Numbered from the stretch's first letter, positions 12,556-21,854 are shown. The stretch: 38,384 nucleotides of DNA from Rhodospirillaceae bacterium (GCA_018666805.1 JABIXB010000213.1:1-38384), one strand, 5' to 3'. The notes: a model not told the origin generated them from the sequence alone. Program-made: numbers and translations.

Positions 12556-13818
12556 ATGGCGATGATCCACATCGTCGGCGCGGGTATGGCCGGGCTCGCC
12601 TGCGCCACCGAGATCGCCCGAGCGGGCCGCGCGGCAACGCTTTATGAGGCGGCGGGCCAAGCCGGCGGGCGCTGCCGCTCGTTTCACGACGAAACCCTCG
12701 ACCGGGTGATCGATAATGGCAATCATTTGATCCTCGGCGCCAATCCGGCGGTGTTTTCCTATCTCGATATTGTCGACGGGCGCGCCGGACTGGCCGGCCA
12801 AAGCCACGCCGAATTTCCCTTCGTTGATGTGAGAAGTGGTGAGCGCTGGACACTACGGCCAAATGGCGGCCGCGTGCCGTGGTGGATATTCTCTAGCGCC
12901 AGGCGCGTACCGGGCACGAAGTGGACGGATTATCTCGCCGGCTTGAAATTCGCATTCGCGGGAAAAGAGGCGAGCGTCGCCGATTGCGTCGGCGCATCGG
13001 GGCCGCTCACCGAGCGCCTGTGGGAACCACTCACAGTGGCGGTGCTCAACGCCTCGACAGAGGAAGGTGCGGCGCGCCTGTTGTGGCCGGTCCTGCGCCT
13101 CACTTTTGGCCAGGGCGAGGCGGCGTGCCGGGCTTTTGTGGCGCGAAATGGCCTCGGCCCGGACCTGGTCGAACCCGGGGTAAAATACATCCTCGCCAAT
13201 GGCGGCGAGATCCGCTTCAGCCAGCGCCTGCGTGCGCTCAACCTTTCTGGTGGGCGAATCGAAGCACTTGAATTCGCCGCCGAGTCGATCACACTTGGTC
13301 CCGATGATCGCGTTGTCCTCGCCTTGCCGCCCTCGGGGATGGGGCAAATTTTACCGGAAATATCGACGCCGTTGCAGACCCGCGCTATCGTGAATGGGCA
13401 TTTTCGCCTCGACCAGCGTGTCAAAATACCCGGTGGTAACCGCCTGCTTGGCATCATCGGCGGTACCGCGCATTGGCTGTTTGCGCGCGAGGACATTGCC
13501 TCGGTCACAGTCAGCGCGGCCGACGAATTGGCCACCAGGGACGCCGATGAGATTGCTCGGCTGCTCTGGCAGGATGTCGCCCGGGCGCTCGGAAAACCGC
13601 AGTCAGAGCCGCCTCCATACAGAATCGTCAAGGAGAAGCGGGCGACGTTTGCGCAAATACCGGCAATGCTGGCAATGCGGCCACCGCCCCGTAGCGCCTA
13701 TGAAAACCTCTTCCTCGCCGGCGACTGGACCGATACTGGACTGCCGGCGACGATCGAGGGCGCCGTGCTTTCCGGCCAGCGCGCTGCTCGCCTTGCGCTC
13801 GCCGCCGGGCGGCCTTAA
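12556..13818 (+). CDS. hpnE: Hydroxysqualene dehydroxylase-like FAD-dependent oxidoreductase (HpnE)
   Basis: MAMIHIVGAGMAGLACATEIARAGRAATLYEAAGQAGGRCRS...IDNGNHLILGAN...LFLAGDWTDTGLPATIEGAVLSGQRAA. Start moved from track's 12457 to internal ATG. Confidence 0.88.
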   Translation: MAMIHIVGAGMAGLACATEIARAGRAATLYEAAGQAGGRCRSFHDETLDRVIDNGNHLILGANPAVFSYLDIVDGRAGLAGQSHAEFPFVDVRSGERWTLRPNGGRVPWWIFSSARRVPGTKWTDYLAGLKFAFAGKEASVADCVGASGPLTERLWEPLTVAVLNASTEEGAARLLWPVLRLTFGQGEAACRAFVARNGLGPDLVEPGVKYILANGGEIRFSQRLRALNLSGGRIEALEFAAESITLGPDDRVVLALPPSGMGQILPEISTPLQTRAIVNGHFRLDQRVKIPGGNRLLGIIGGTAHWLFAREDIASVTVSAADELATRDADEIARLLWQDVARALGKPQSEPPPYRIVKEKRATFAQIPAMLAMRPPPRSAYENLFLAGDWTDTGLPATIEGAVLSGQRAARLALAAGRP

Positions 13819-13929
13819 CCCCCTGGGCCGTCACCTGCCAGGGTCAAATATCGAGCAAAGCAATTGAAACACCCAAGCAATGCACTATGCTTTTCACCGA
13901 GTGCGACAACAAAAGGGGGGAAAGGTGCA

Positions 13930-14022
13930 ATGAGTAACCCGCTTGAAAAATTATCCAGCACTGTGGTGATGGGGATTGTCCTCACCGTCATCATGGTTGC
14001 CGTTCTCGCTGCAATCGCGTGA
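13930..14022 (+). CDS. 30-aa single-transmembrane microprotein
   Basis: ATG...TGA encodes MSNPLEKLSSTVVMGIVLTVIMVAVLAAIA; preceded by purine-rich AAAAGGGGGGAAAGGTGCA; 19 nt before the next gene. Below ORF-track size cut-off. Confidence 0.5.
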   Translation: MSNPLEKLSSTVVMGIVLTVIMVAVLAAIA

Positions 14023-14041
14023 TGAAAGGGAGAAACGTATA

Positions 14042-14566
14042 ATGGATCTATTCAACGAAGTCTGGGGCCTTTTCATGATGCGCTGGCTGCATGTGGTGAG
14101 CGGCGTCATGTGGATTGGCCTGTTATGGTATTTCAATTTTGTCCAGATCCCCAACATGGGGAAAATTCCGGACGATCAAAAGCCGGCGATCGGCAAGGTG
14201 ATCGCGCCGGCGGCGCTGTGGTGGTTCCGCTGGGCAGCTCTCGCCACTCTGGTGACTGGGCTAATCCTGGCCGGCTGGCAAGGCTACATTCTGGATGCCA
14301 TCACCCTCGGTATCGTCGGTGCGGCGGAGGATGCTTTTGTCCTTAAACATTGCGCCATCGGCATCGGCATGTGGATGGGCATTATCATGGCCTTCAATGT
14401 TTGGGGCGTTATCTGGCCCAATCAAAAGAAGGCACTCGGTATCGTCCAAGTGGATGCCGACGCCAAGAAGAAAGCGGCGCGAACGGCGATGCTGTTCTCA
14501 CGCACTAATACCATGCTCTCGATCCCGATGCTTTACGCCATGGTCTCGGCGCAAAACATCTACTGA
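14042..14566 (+). CDS. Urate hydroxylase PuuD-like membrane protein
   Basis: MDLFNEVWGLFMMRWLHVVSGVMWIGLLWYFNFVQIPNMGKIP... multi-TM, conserved His residues; start at 14042 rather than 13976. Confidence 0.8.
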   Translation: MDLFNEVWGLFMMRWLHVVSGVMWIGLLWYFNFVQIPNMGKIPDDQKPAIGKVIAPAALWWFRWAALATLVTGLILAGWQGYILDAITLGIVGAAEDAFVLKHCAIGIGMWMGIIMAFNVWGVIWPNQKKALGIVQVDADAKKKAARTAMLFSRTNTMLSIPMLYAMVSAQNIY

Positions 14567-14586
14567 TTTAAGAGCAGACCAAAAGC

Positions 14587-14620
14587 AAACCGGGTCCCCT
14601 CGCGGGGCCCGGTTTTTGTT
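14587..14620 (+). terminator. Rho-independent terminator after the PuuD-like gene
   Basis: AAACCGGGTCCCC-TCGC-GGGGCCCGGTTT followed by TTGTTTG; GC-rich 12-bp stem with one G-U pair and a T-rich tail. Confidence 0.85.
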
Positions 14621-14627
14621 TGTGGTG

Positions 14628-15002
14628 TTAGATGGCAATCAAAGCCACGGCGACGCGGCGCTCTTCCGCCATCAGCACATTGTAGGTACGGCAGGCAGCG
14701 CCGGTTTCCATACCATCGACGGTGATCGCGCCCGCCCTCAGCGTCTCACGCACATCCTTCGGAATTCGCTCCACCCGCGCGCCGCAGCCGATCAGCAATA
14801 GCTCGATCGCCGGCTCGGCATTTAGCACCTGTGCGACGTTCTCCGCAGTAAGCTCGGCTAAGCTGGAGACCGGCCATTGCCAGACCTGCTCCGGCGTAAC
14901 AATAACCGAGCCCTCATAGCGCTCTCCGGCGACGCGAAATCCGCCATCGCCGTAATGGTCAATATATTTTCGATCGGCCGGAATTTCTGGCGTGATATCC
15001 AT
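14628..15002 (-). CDS. Mth938-like domain protein
   Basis: 124 aa; YGDGGFRVAGERYEGSVIVTPEQVWQWPV...LLLIGCGARVERIPKDVRETLRAGAITVDGMETGAACRTYNVLMAEERRVAVALIA. Confidence 0.88.
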   Translation of the reverse strand: MDITPEIPADRKYIDHYGDGGFRVAGERYEGSVIVTPEQVWQWPVSSLAELTAENVAQVLNAEPAIELLLIGCGARVERIPKDVRETLRAGAITVDGMETGAACRTYNVLMAEERRVAVALIAI

Positions 15003-15016
15003 CGGCCCGCGCCCAC

Positions 15017-16144
15017 TTAGCGCTTTCTACGCCGGCGCTTATTGCGTCTGGCGCGTGATGACGTAGCGCGGCGGCTGGCGCGCGAGCCACCGGCATCGGG
15101 CTCGGGTGGGGTGTCATCGTCATCGTCTTCATCGTCCGGCGCCGGTAGATTAGCGAAGCGTTGCAGCGCCGTGTCATCTTCAATGCTGTCCTTAGATTTC
15201 GTCCGCTCCGCCGCGCCGAAACCGGATGGGGCGACATTCGTGCCGGTGCCGGGCTTGACCGTCATCAAGGCTGCGGCGGCGATGAATACGGAGGAATATG
15301 TGCCGATAACAACACCCCAAATCATGGCGATGGTGAAATCGCGAATTACTTCGCCGCCGAAGATCAACAGCGCCGCCAAGGCGAGCAAGGTGGTGAGCGA
15401 AGTCATGACAGTACGCGAGAGCGTATCGTTGACGCTCACATTGAGCAGTTCAACCAGCGGCATCTTCTTATATTTACGCAAATTCTCGCGCACCCGGTCA
15501 TAGACCACGACCGTGTCGTTCATCGAATAGCCGACGATCAGCAGGATTGCCGCAACGATGGCCAAATTAAACTCGAGGCCAAAGAGAGCGAACATACCGA
15601 GGGTTAAGACCACGTCATGTACGAGCGCAATGATGGCACCGATAGCGAACGGCAGTTCGAAGCGGAACCAGATATAGACCAGCATCAGCGCAATCGAGAG
15701 AACCATGGCGATAATGCCGGCCTGGATCAGCTCGGCGCCGACCTTGGGGCCGACAAACTCCGTTCGCCGATAGGTCATGCCGCTGCCAAAATTCTTCTCC
15801 AGGGCATTGCGCACGACGGTAATCGCTGCCTGCTGCGCCTCGGCATCACCCGGCTGGCGTTCGATACGGATCAGCACATCGGTATCGGAGCCGAACTCCT
15901 GCAGGCTAACCTCACCCAACCCCAAATCACCCAGCGTTGCCCGCATACCGGCGATATCGGCGGTCTGCTCGGTTCCGACTTCAATCAGAATACCGCCTTC
16001 GAAATCGATGCCGAAATTCAGACCTTTGACAAATAACAGCACAATGGAAAGAACGATGAGAATGGCGGAAAAAACGAAAAAGCCGCGCCTAAGCCGCAGA
16101 AACGGGATATCCGTCTTGTCGGGGATGATACGAAAGTGCCTCAT
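15017..16144 (-). CDS. secF: Protein translocase subunit SecF with polyacidic then polybasic C-terminal tail
   Basis: 375 aa; NFGIDFEGGILIEV, VGYSMNDTVVVYDRVREN; tail ...DDEDDDDDTPPEPDAGGSRASRRATSSRARRNKRRRRKR. Confidence 0.96.
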   Translation of the reverse strand: MRHFRIIPDKTDIPFLRLRRGFFVFSAILIVLSIVLLFVKGLNFGIDFEGGILIEVGTEQTADIAGMRATLGDLGLGEVSLQEFGSDTDVLIRIERQPGDAEAQQAAITVVRNALEKNFGSGMTYRRTEFVGPKVGAELIQAGIIAMVLSIALMLVYIWFRFELPFAIGAIIALVHDVVLTLGMFALFGLEFNLAIVAAILLIVGYSMNDTVVVYDRVRENLRKYKKMPLVELLNVSVNDTLSRTVMTSLTTLLALAALLIFGGEVIRDFTIAMIWGVVIGTYSSVFIAAAALMTVKPGTGTNVAPSGFGAAERTKSKDSIEDDTALQRFANLPAPDDEDDDDDTPPEPDAGGSRASRRATSSRARRNKRRRRKR

Positions 16145-16158
16145 AATCTACACCCGAC

Positions 16159-17739
16159 CTAAAGCGGCAATGTTTTGGGACGAGTGCGCTTCAGCCACCA
16201 GACCAGGATGTAGCGGCTCACCAGCATCGCGGTGAACATCGAAGTGACGATGCCGATACCAAGCGTCACGGCAAAGCCCTGCACCGGCCCCGAGCCGAAA
16301 ATATAGAGAATGAAAGCGGCGATCAGGGTGGTTAAATTCGAATCGAAAATCGTTGTGAAGGCGCGTTTATAGCCGGCCTCCATGGCCGAGAAGGGCGACC
16401 TGCCGCCTTTCACTTCCTCCCGGATGCGCTCAAATATCAACACGTTGGCATCCACCGCCATGCCGATGGTGAGCACAATCCCGGCAATTCCGGGCAGCGT
16501 CAACGTTGCCTGAAGCACAGAGAGCAGACCGAGAATGATGACCAAATTGAGGATTAGAGCGATATCGGCGACGATGCCGAAAAGGCCGTAATAGAGCAGC
16601 ATGAAGACAATCACAGCGGCGAGGCCGATCAGGCTAGCGATCTTGCCAGCATCAATCGAATCGGCACCGAGATCGGGGCCGACGGTGCGTTCCTCGAGAA
16701 TTTTCATCGGCGCCGGAAGCGCGCCGGCACGCAACAAGAGAGCCAGATCGCGCGCGCTCTGGGTGTTGAAATTACCGCTGATGACGCCGCTGCCGCCGAG
16801 AATTGCCTCACGGATAACCGGGGCGCTGATGACCTTGCCGTCGAGCACGATGGCGAACGGCCGGCCGACATTTTCCTGCGTCACACGGCCGAATTTCTTG
16901 GCCCCGCTGGTATCGAAGCGGAAATTGACCACCGCTTGATTATCCTGGAATGTCGGCTGCGAATCGACCAGCGAATCACCACTCACCATGACGCGCTTGC
17001 GAATCGGGTAGTAGCGCGGGTTGCCGGCATTATCGACTTCATCGTCGGCGGGCAATTTCATCGTGCCGGGTGGCAGGCGGCCACGCGCCAAATCCGCATC
17101 AGTCACAGTTTGGTCGACCAAATGAAACGACATTTTTGCCGTCTTGCCGAGCAACCGTTTGAGCCGTTCCGGATCGTCGAGGCCGGGAAGCTGCACCAGG
17201 ATGCGGTCCTCGCCCTGGCGCTGGATCGTCGGTTCGGCCACGCCGGTCTCGTCGATGCGGCGGCGGATAATCTCAATCGATTGGCCAAGGGCCGAAATTT
17301 TCCGCGCGGTGATAGCGGATTCGGTCAGGGACAGCTCAAAGGCACCATCGTCACTGCTCTGGATCTGCAATTCGCGATCCAAATCAAACAGGACTTCGTG
17401 CGCGGCTTCGAGGTTCTCGAGGTTGGTCAGTTGAAACACGACCGTGAGCCCGCGCCGCTTCAGACTGGTATAGCCGATACGCTCGCCTCTAAGCGCACTG
17501 CGCGCATCATCGACCAACGCGTCGATACGCTCGATCAGCACGTTCTCAATCTGCACTTCGAGCAGCAGATGGGAGCCGCCCTGCAGGTCGAGGCCGAGAT
17601 TGACTTGCTGGCTTGGTAACCAATCGGGATAGGAATCGCCCAACGAATCCTTGTTGAACAGGTTCGGCACCGCGAACAGGATCGACGCCGCGCAAATCAG
17701 CACGACGACGATTACCTGCCAGAGACGGATACGCAGCAT
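16159..17739 (-). CDS. secD: Protein translocase subunit SecD
   Basis: 526 aa; VNLGLDLQGGSHLLLEV, IGMAVDANVLIFERIREE. Confidence 0.97.
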   Translation of the reverse strand: MLRIRLWQVIVVVLICAASILFAVPNLFNKDSLGDSYPDWLPSQQVNLGLDLQGGSHLLLEVQIENVLIERIDALVDDARSALRGERIGYTSLKRRGLTVVFQLTNLENLEAAHEVLFDLDRELQIQSSDDGAFELSLTESAITARKISALGQSIEIIRRRIDETGVAEPTIQRQGEDRILVQLPGLDDPERLKRLLGKTAKMSFHLVDQTVTDADLARGRLPPGTMKLPADDEVDNAGNPRYYPIRKRVMVSGDSLVDSQPTFQDNQAVVNFRFDTSGAKKFGRVTQENVGRPFAIVLDGKVISAPVIREAILGGSGVISGNFNTQSARDLALLLRAGALPAPMKILEERTVGPDLGADSIDAGKIASLIGLAAVIVFMLLYYGLFGIVADIALILNLVIILGLLSVLQATLTLPGIAGIVLTIGMAVDANVLIFERIREEVKGGRSPFSAMEAGYKRAFTTIFDSNLTTLIAAFILYIFGSGPVQGFAVTLGIGIVTSMFTAMLVSRYILVWWLKRTRPKTLPL

Positions 17740-17779
17740 AGGCGAGTGTTACAAATCAGATGGCGGCGAGGCCAAGACC

Positions 17780-18310
17780 CTACTTTTTGGTCTCTTCCTC
17801 AGACGAATCGTCTTGCGACTCTTCATCCTCGAATTCGCCATCATCCTCATACTCCTCTTCCTCGTAGCTCCCCTCCTCCTCATAATCCTCGTCTTCATCT
17901 TCTTCGTCGAAATCGGGATCGGGGCGGCGGATTACTTCGGAAATCATATTGCGCATGACGCGAACGCGGACATTGGGCGCAATCTCAACCAGGAGATTGT
18001 CGTCCCGCCCGACCTTGACCACGTGGCCAACAATGCCGCCATTGGTCACGATATCGTCGCCGCGATGCACATCGCTCAGCATGGCGCGGTGCGCTTTCTG
18101 TTTTTTCTGCTGCGGACGGATCAGGAGAAAATAGAAAACAACGAAAATCAGCACCAGAGGCAGGATCGCTCCGATGCCACCCAGGCCGCCGCTGTCTTCG
18201 CCGCCCGCTCCCGGTTGGGGACATGCGGTCAAGCCAAACAGGACCAATCCCAGCAGGCTTACTTTTCCCGCCACCGCGAGATTTCCCGCCTTGGCAAACA
18301 ATCGAGGCAT
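17780..18310 (-). CDS. yajC: Preprotein translocase subunit YajC with N-terminal lipobox-like segment and long acidic tail
   Basis: 176 aa; LPLVLIFVVFYFLLIRPQQKKQKAHRAMLSDVHRGDDIVTNGGIVGHV; N-terminal LLGLVLFGLTAC; tail DFDEEDEDEDYEEEGSYEEEEYEDDGEFEDEESQDDSSEEETKK. Confidence 0.94.
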   Translation of the reverse strand: MPRLFAKAGNLAVAGKVSLLGLVLFGLTACPQPGAGGEDSGGLGGIGAILPLVLIFVVFYFLLIRPQQKKQKAHRAMLSDVHRGDDIVTNGGIVGHVVKVGRDDNLLVEIAPNVRVRVMRNMISEVIRRPDPDFDEEDEDEDYEEEGSYEEEEYEDDGEFEDEESQDDSSEEETKK

Positions 18311-18481
18311 ATTCCTTCCTCTCCTCTAATTTGGGCCCTTTGGGCCCCCAAAAATTGCTCCGCAAGATAGGCAATAAAAGCCGTGCGGGCAAATAGTAAT
18401 ACGCGCCCCGGCGTTGACCGTGGATGTGCTTATGAATAGGTTGCGCGGGCTTTTACAAATAAACCCTGTTCAGGTTCTCGC

Positions 18482-19345
18482 ATGTCCGACCCAAATACTG
18501 AAGCGCTATTACTCCGTATTGCAGAAGCGCTCGAGCGCTTGGCGCCGCCTGAGCGGGTGGACGCGCCACTCGATTCCGCCGATGCCTTCGTTTGGCACGC
18601 CGAGGGTGAGTATTTAGAGCCCGTTCGGCACATTAATCGTGTCGATTTGGGTCTTTTGCAAGGCATTGAGCAGGTGCGCGACCTGCTGCATGAGAACACC
18701 CGGCGTTTCGTCGCTGGCCTATCCGCCAACAATGCTCTCCTTTGGGGTGCGCGCGGCATGGGCAAGAGCTCGCTGATCAAGGCGGTGCACGGCGCTATCA
18801 ACAAAGGGCAGCCGGGCAGCCTGGCGCTGATAGAGATTCACCGCGAGGAAATCCCCTCCCTGCCCCAGCTATTGGTGAAATTGCGTGGGCATGAGCGCCG
18901 CGCCATCCTGTTCTGCGACGATTTATCCTTCGATTCGGACGATACCACCTACAAATCCCTTAAAGCCGTTCTCGAAGGTGGCATCGAGGGACGGCCGGCC
19001 AACACGATCTTCTACGCGACTTCAAACCGGCGCCATTTGATGGCTCGGGACATGATCGAAAACGAGCAATCGACCGCCATCCACCCGAGCGAAGCGGTGG
19101 AGGAAGCGGTGTCGCTGTCGGATCGATTTGGTCTTTGGCTCGGTTTCCACACCTGCGACCAGCAAACCTATTTTGCCATGATCCAAGGCTATGTGGATTA
19201 TCATGGCATCGACGTCTCGCCGGAGGAATTAAAGGCCGCCGCCATCGAATGGACCATGACACGCGGCGCCCGCTCAGGCCGCGTCGCCTGGCAATTCGTG
19301 CAAGATCTTGCTGGTCGTAAAGGCACAGTGCTGAAGAGCGAATAA
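18482..19345 (+). CDS. DUF815-type ATP-binding protein (AAA-like)
   Basis: 287 aa; LLWGARGMGKSSLIKAVH (Walker A), ILFCDDLSFDSDDTTYKSLKAVLEGGIEGRPANTIFYATSNRRHL. Confidence 0.88.
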   Translation: MSDPNTEALLLRIAEALERLAPPERVDAPLDSADAFVWHAEGEYLEPVRHINRVDLGLLQGIEQVRDLLHENTRRFVAGLSANNALLWGARGMGKSSLIKAVHGAINKGQPGSLALIEIHREEIPSLPQLLVKLRGHERRAILFCDDLSFDSDDTTYKSLKAVLEGGIEGRPANTIFYATSNRRHLMARDMIENEQSTAIHPSEAVEEAVSLSDRFGLWLGFHTCDQQTYFAMIQGYVDYHGIDVSPEELKAAAIEWTMTRGARSGRVAWQFVQDLAGRKGTVLKSE

Positions 19346-19349
19346 AAGT

Positions 19350-20381
19350 TTATATTTTCGCCAAATATTTTACCGGATTGACCGGCTTGCCGTTGCGCCG
19401 CAATTCGAAATGGGCCTGCGGCGAGGAGACATTTCCCGTGCTGCCGGCGCGGGAGATGATCTGCCCGCGCTTTACCTGATCGCCGCGCGCGACCAGGAGG
19501 ATTTCATTATGGGCATAGGCGCTGATCCAGCCGCCGGCATGGCGGATGAGGAGAAGGTTGCCGTAGCCCGGCAGCTCGTTTCCGGCATAGGCGACGACGC
19601 CGTTCTCGGTGGCGCGCAGCGGTGCGCCCGAGGGTACGGCAAAGTTAATGCCGTCATTGTGCAGACCACCCTCCTTGGGGCCGAAACTCGACAGCATGCG
19701 GCCCTCCGCCGGCCAGAGAAAATATTTACTGGCGCGCGGCGGTGGCTTGGCGGGCAGGCCCTTCGATGCCCGCTTGGGAGCCGGCACGGCGGGCTTGGTT
19801 TCCGCCACATCTACGCTTTTGCTGGCTTGTGGCACGGCGCCCGGCAGGCGCAAGCGCTGGCCGACGACCAGGCGATAGGGCGACGGAATGGCATTGGCCC
19901 GCACCATCGCGCTCATATCGACACCATAATGCTGCGACAGGCCATAGAGGGTTTCGCCGGGGCGCACGGTGTGGAAACGCGCGATCGGCAGGCGAATGGC
20001 CTGACCGATGAGTAGCCTATAGGGCGGTTTCAGCCGGTTGGCGTGAATGATATCGCGCACGCCGACATTGTGGCGGCGCGACAGGGCGTAGACCGTATCC
20101 CCTGCCCGCACCCGCACCGAGCCTTCGGCCGAAATTGATTCCGTCGCAGTCTGTTTGGTTTGGGCCGGCTTTGCCCGAGGGAGCGGTACTGCGTGATCGG
20201 CGGCCTCGGCGCGTGCCTGGGTTTGCGGCTTGTCCTGGGGTTTGGATAGCGCCGCGGTTTGCCCAGACGACGAGCCGCCCCGCACCACGGGCGCCGGCGC
20301 CTGGTAACAAGCCGCCAACAGAAATACCGAAGCAGCGAGCGCCGCTCCGCCGCTCCACATCACGCGCCGTTTCAAGAGCAT
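19350..20381 (-). CDS. LysM/M23 peptidase-domain lipoprotein (NlpD/EnvC-like)
   Basis: Lipobox FLLAAC, two LysM repeats (VRAGDTVYALSRRHNVGVRDI, VRPGETLYGLSQHYGVDMSAM), M23 domain (GINFAVPSGAPLRATENGVVAYAGNELPGYGNLLLIRHAGGWISAYAH). Confidence 0.92.
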   Translation of the reverse strand: MLLKRRVMWSGGAALAASVFLLAACYQAPAPVVRGGSSSGQTAALSKPQDKPQTQARAEAADHAVPLPRAKPAQTKQTATESISAEGSVRVRAGDTVYALSRRHNVGVRDIIHANRLKPPYRLLIGQAIRLPIARFHTVRPGETLYGLSQHYGVDMSAMVRANAIPSPYRLVVGQRLRLPGAVPQASKSVDVAETKPAVPAPKRASKGLPAKPPPRASKYFLWPAEGRMLSSFGPKEGGLHNDGINFAVPSGAPLRATENGVVAYAGNELPGYGNLLLIRHAGGWISAYAHNEILLVARGDQVKRGQIISRAGSTGNVSSPQAHFELRRNGKPVNPVKYLAKI

Positions 20382-20451
20382 TATAAAAGTGTAGTCGAGC
20401 GGCCCGGCGTGTATCAACGGCCCGCGCTCTGATTGCGTACCAAGCCCTTGC

Positions 20452-21102
20452 TCAGCCGCCCTCTGCCGCCGCCGGCATGCCGTTTAACAAAGGCACGAAG
20501 CGGGCGTCCATGAGCGCTTCGCGTTCGACTCCGTCGGCCGTGCGGCGCAGGCGGACGACCTTTTGCTCGCGCCCGCTTTCGGCGATCGGCAGGATCATCA
20601 CCCCGCCCTCGCGCAATTGCGCCAATAACACATCGGGCATCATCGCCGCCTGAGCCGTGACGATGATGCGGTCGAACGGTGCCTGCTGAGGCCAGCCCTG
20701 GCTGCCGTCACCGATCTGAAGGACAATATTGCTAAGGCGTAATTCGGCGAAACGCGCTTCGGCTTCCTTGGCCAGCGTGCGGTGCCGTTCAATGGTGTAG
20801 AGACGGCGGCACAGGTGAGACAATATCGCCGCCTGATAGCCGGAGCCGGTGCCGATTTCGAGCACTTTCATGCGCGGCCCCAGTTCCAGTGCCGCCGTCA
20901 TTTCGGCAACGATTTGCGGCTGGCTAATGGTCTGGCCGGCGTCGATGGGGAGGGTGATATTTTCGTAGGCCTGATCCTGAAACGCCTCGGGCACGAACAG
21001 TTCGCGCGGCACGCGCTCCATGGCGGATAGGACGCCGGTATCGGAGACGCCCTGTTTGCGCAACTCCATCAACAGGCGGATTTTACGCGCGTCACCGTTC
21101 AA
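20452..21102 (-). CDS. pcm: Protein-L-isoaspartate O-methyltransferase
   Basis: 216 aa; VPRELFVPEAFQDQAYENITLPIDAGQTISQPQIVAEMTAAL...VLEIGTGSGYQAAILSHL. Confidence 0.96.
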   Translation of the reverse strand: MNGDARKIRLLMELRKQGVSDTGVLSAMERVPRELFVPEAFQDQAYENITLPIDAGQTISQPQIVAEMTAALELGPRMKVLEIGTGSGYQAAILSHLCRRLYTIERHRTLAKEAEARFAELRLSNIVLQIGDGSQGWPQQAPFDRIIVTAQAAMMPDVLLAQLREGGVMILPIAESGREQKVVRLRRTADGVEREALMDARFVPLLNGMPAAAEGG

Positions 21103-21854
21103 GGAAATACCTTACTGAGTGTCTTTAGGCTGGGCCGGTGGGTCAGGTCGAGATGGAGCGGCGTAATCGCGACATAGCCGTCATCGACGCTGCGCAAATC
21201 CGTGCCACGCGCGCCATGCACTTCGCCGACTTCATCCTGACCGATCCAATAATAGGTTCGCCCGCGTGGGTCGATGCGCTCCTCATAGGCGTCGCCCACT
21301 TCATGCTCGCCCTGCCTGCTCGCACGAATACCACGCACCTGGGCCGCCGGCAGATCGGGGAAATTAACGTTTATCAGAACGTTCTTGGGCCAGCCTTGTT
21401 TCAGCAGCGCACGTACCGTCTTCACGCCCCATTGTTCCGCCGTTTTCCACCTGATGCGCCCGCCATCTTCATAAACCTGGCTGAGCGCGATTGACGGTAC
21501 GCCCAAAAGCGTCGCTTCCATGGCCGCCGCGATGGTGCCGGAATAAGTCACATCCTCACCGATATTACCGCCCCGATTAACGCCCGAAAGCACCAGATCG
21601 GGCCGCATGCCGGCCATCACTTTATGGAGCGCAAGATAAACGCTGTCGGTCGGCGTGCCGTTGACGGCCCAGCGCCGCGTCGAAATGCGGCGCAGGCTCA
21701 ACGGGCGGTGCAGCGTGAGCGAATGGGACGCGGCGCTTTGCTCGGTCTCGGGCGCCACCACCCAGACATCCTTGCTGAGTGTCCGCGCAATGCGCTCAAG
21801 CGCCTTCAGGCCCGGCGCCAAAATACCGTCATCATTAGAAATTAGAATACGCAT
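21099..21854 (-). CDS. surE: 5'/3'-nucleotidase SurE
   Basis: 251 aa; MRILISNDDGILAPGLKALERIA...VLSGVNRGGNIGEDVTYSGTIAAAMEATL. Confidence 0.97.
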   Translation of the reverse strand: MRILISNDDGILAPGLKALERIARTLSKDVWVVAPETEQSAASHSLTLHRPLSLRRISTRRWAVNGTPTDSVYLALHKVMAGMRPDLVLSGVNRGGNIGEDVTYSGTIAAAMEATLLGVPSIALSQVYEDGGRIRWKTAEQWGVKTVRALLKQGWPKNVLINVNFPDLPAAQVRGIRASRQGEHEVGDAYEERIDPRGRTYYWIGQDEVGEVHGARGTDLRSVDDGYVAITPLHLDLTHRPSLKTLSKVFP

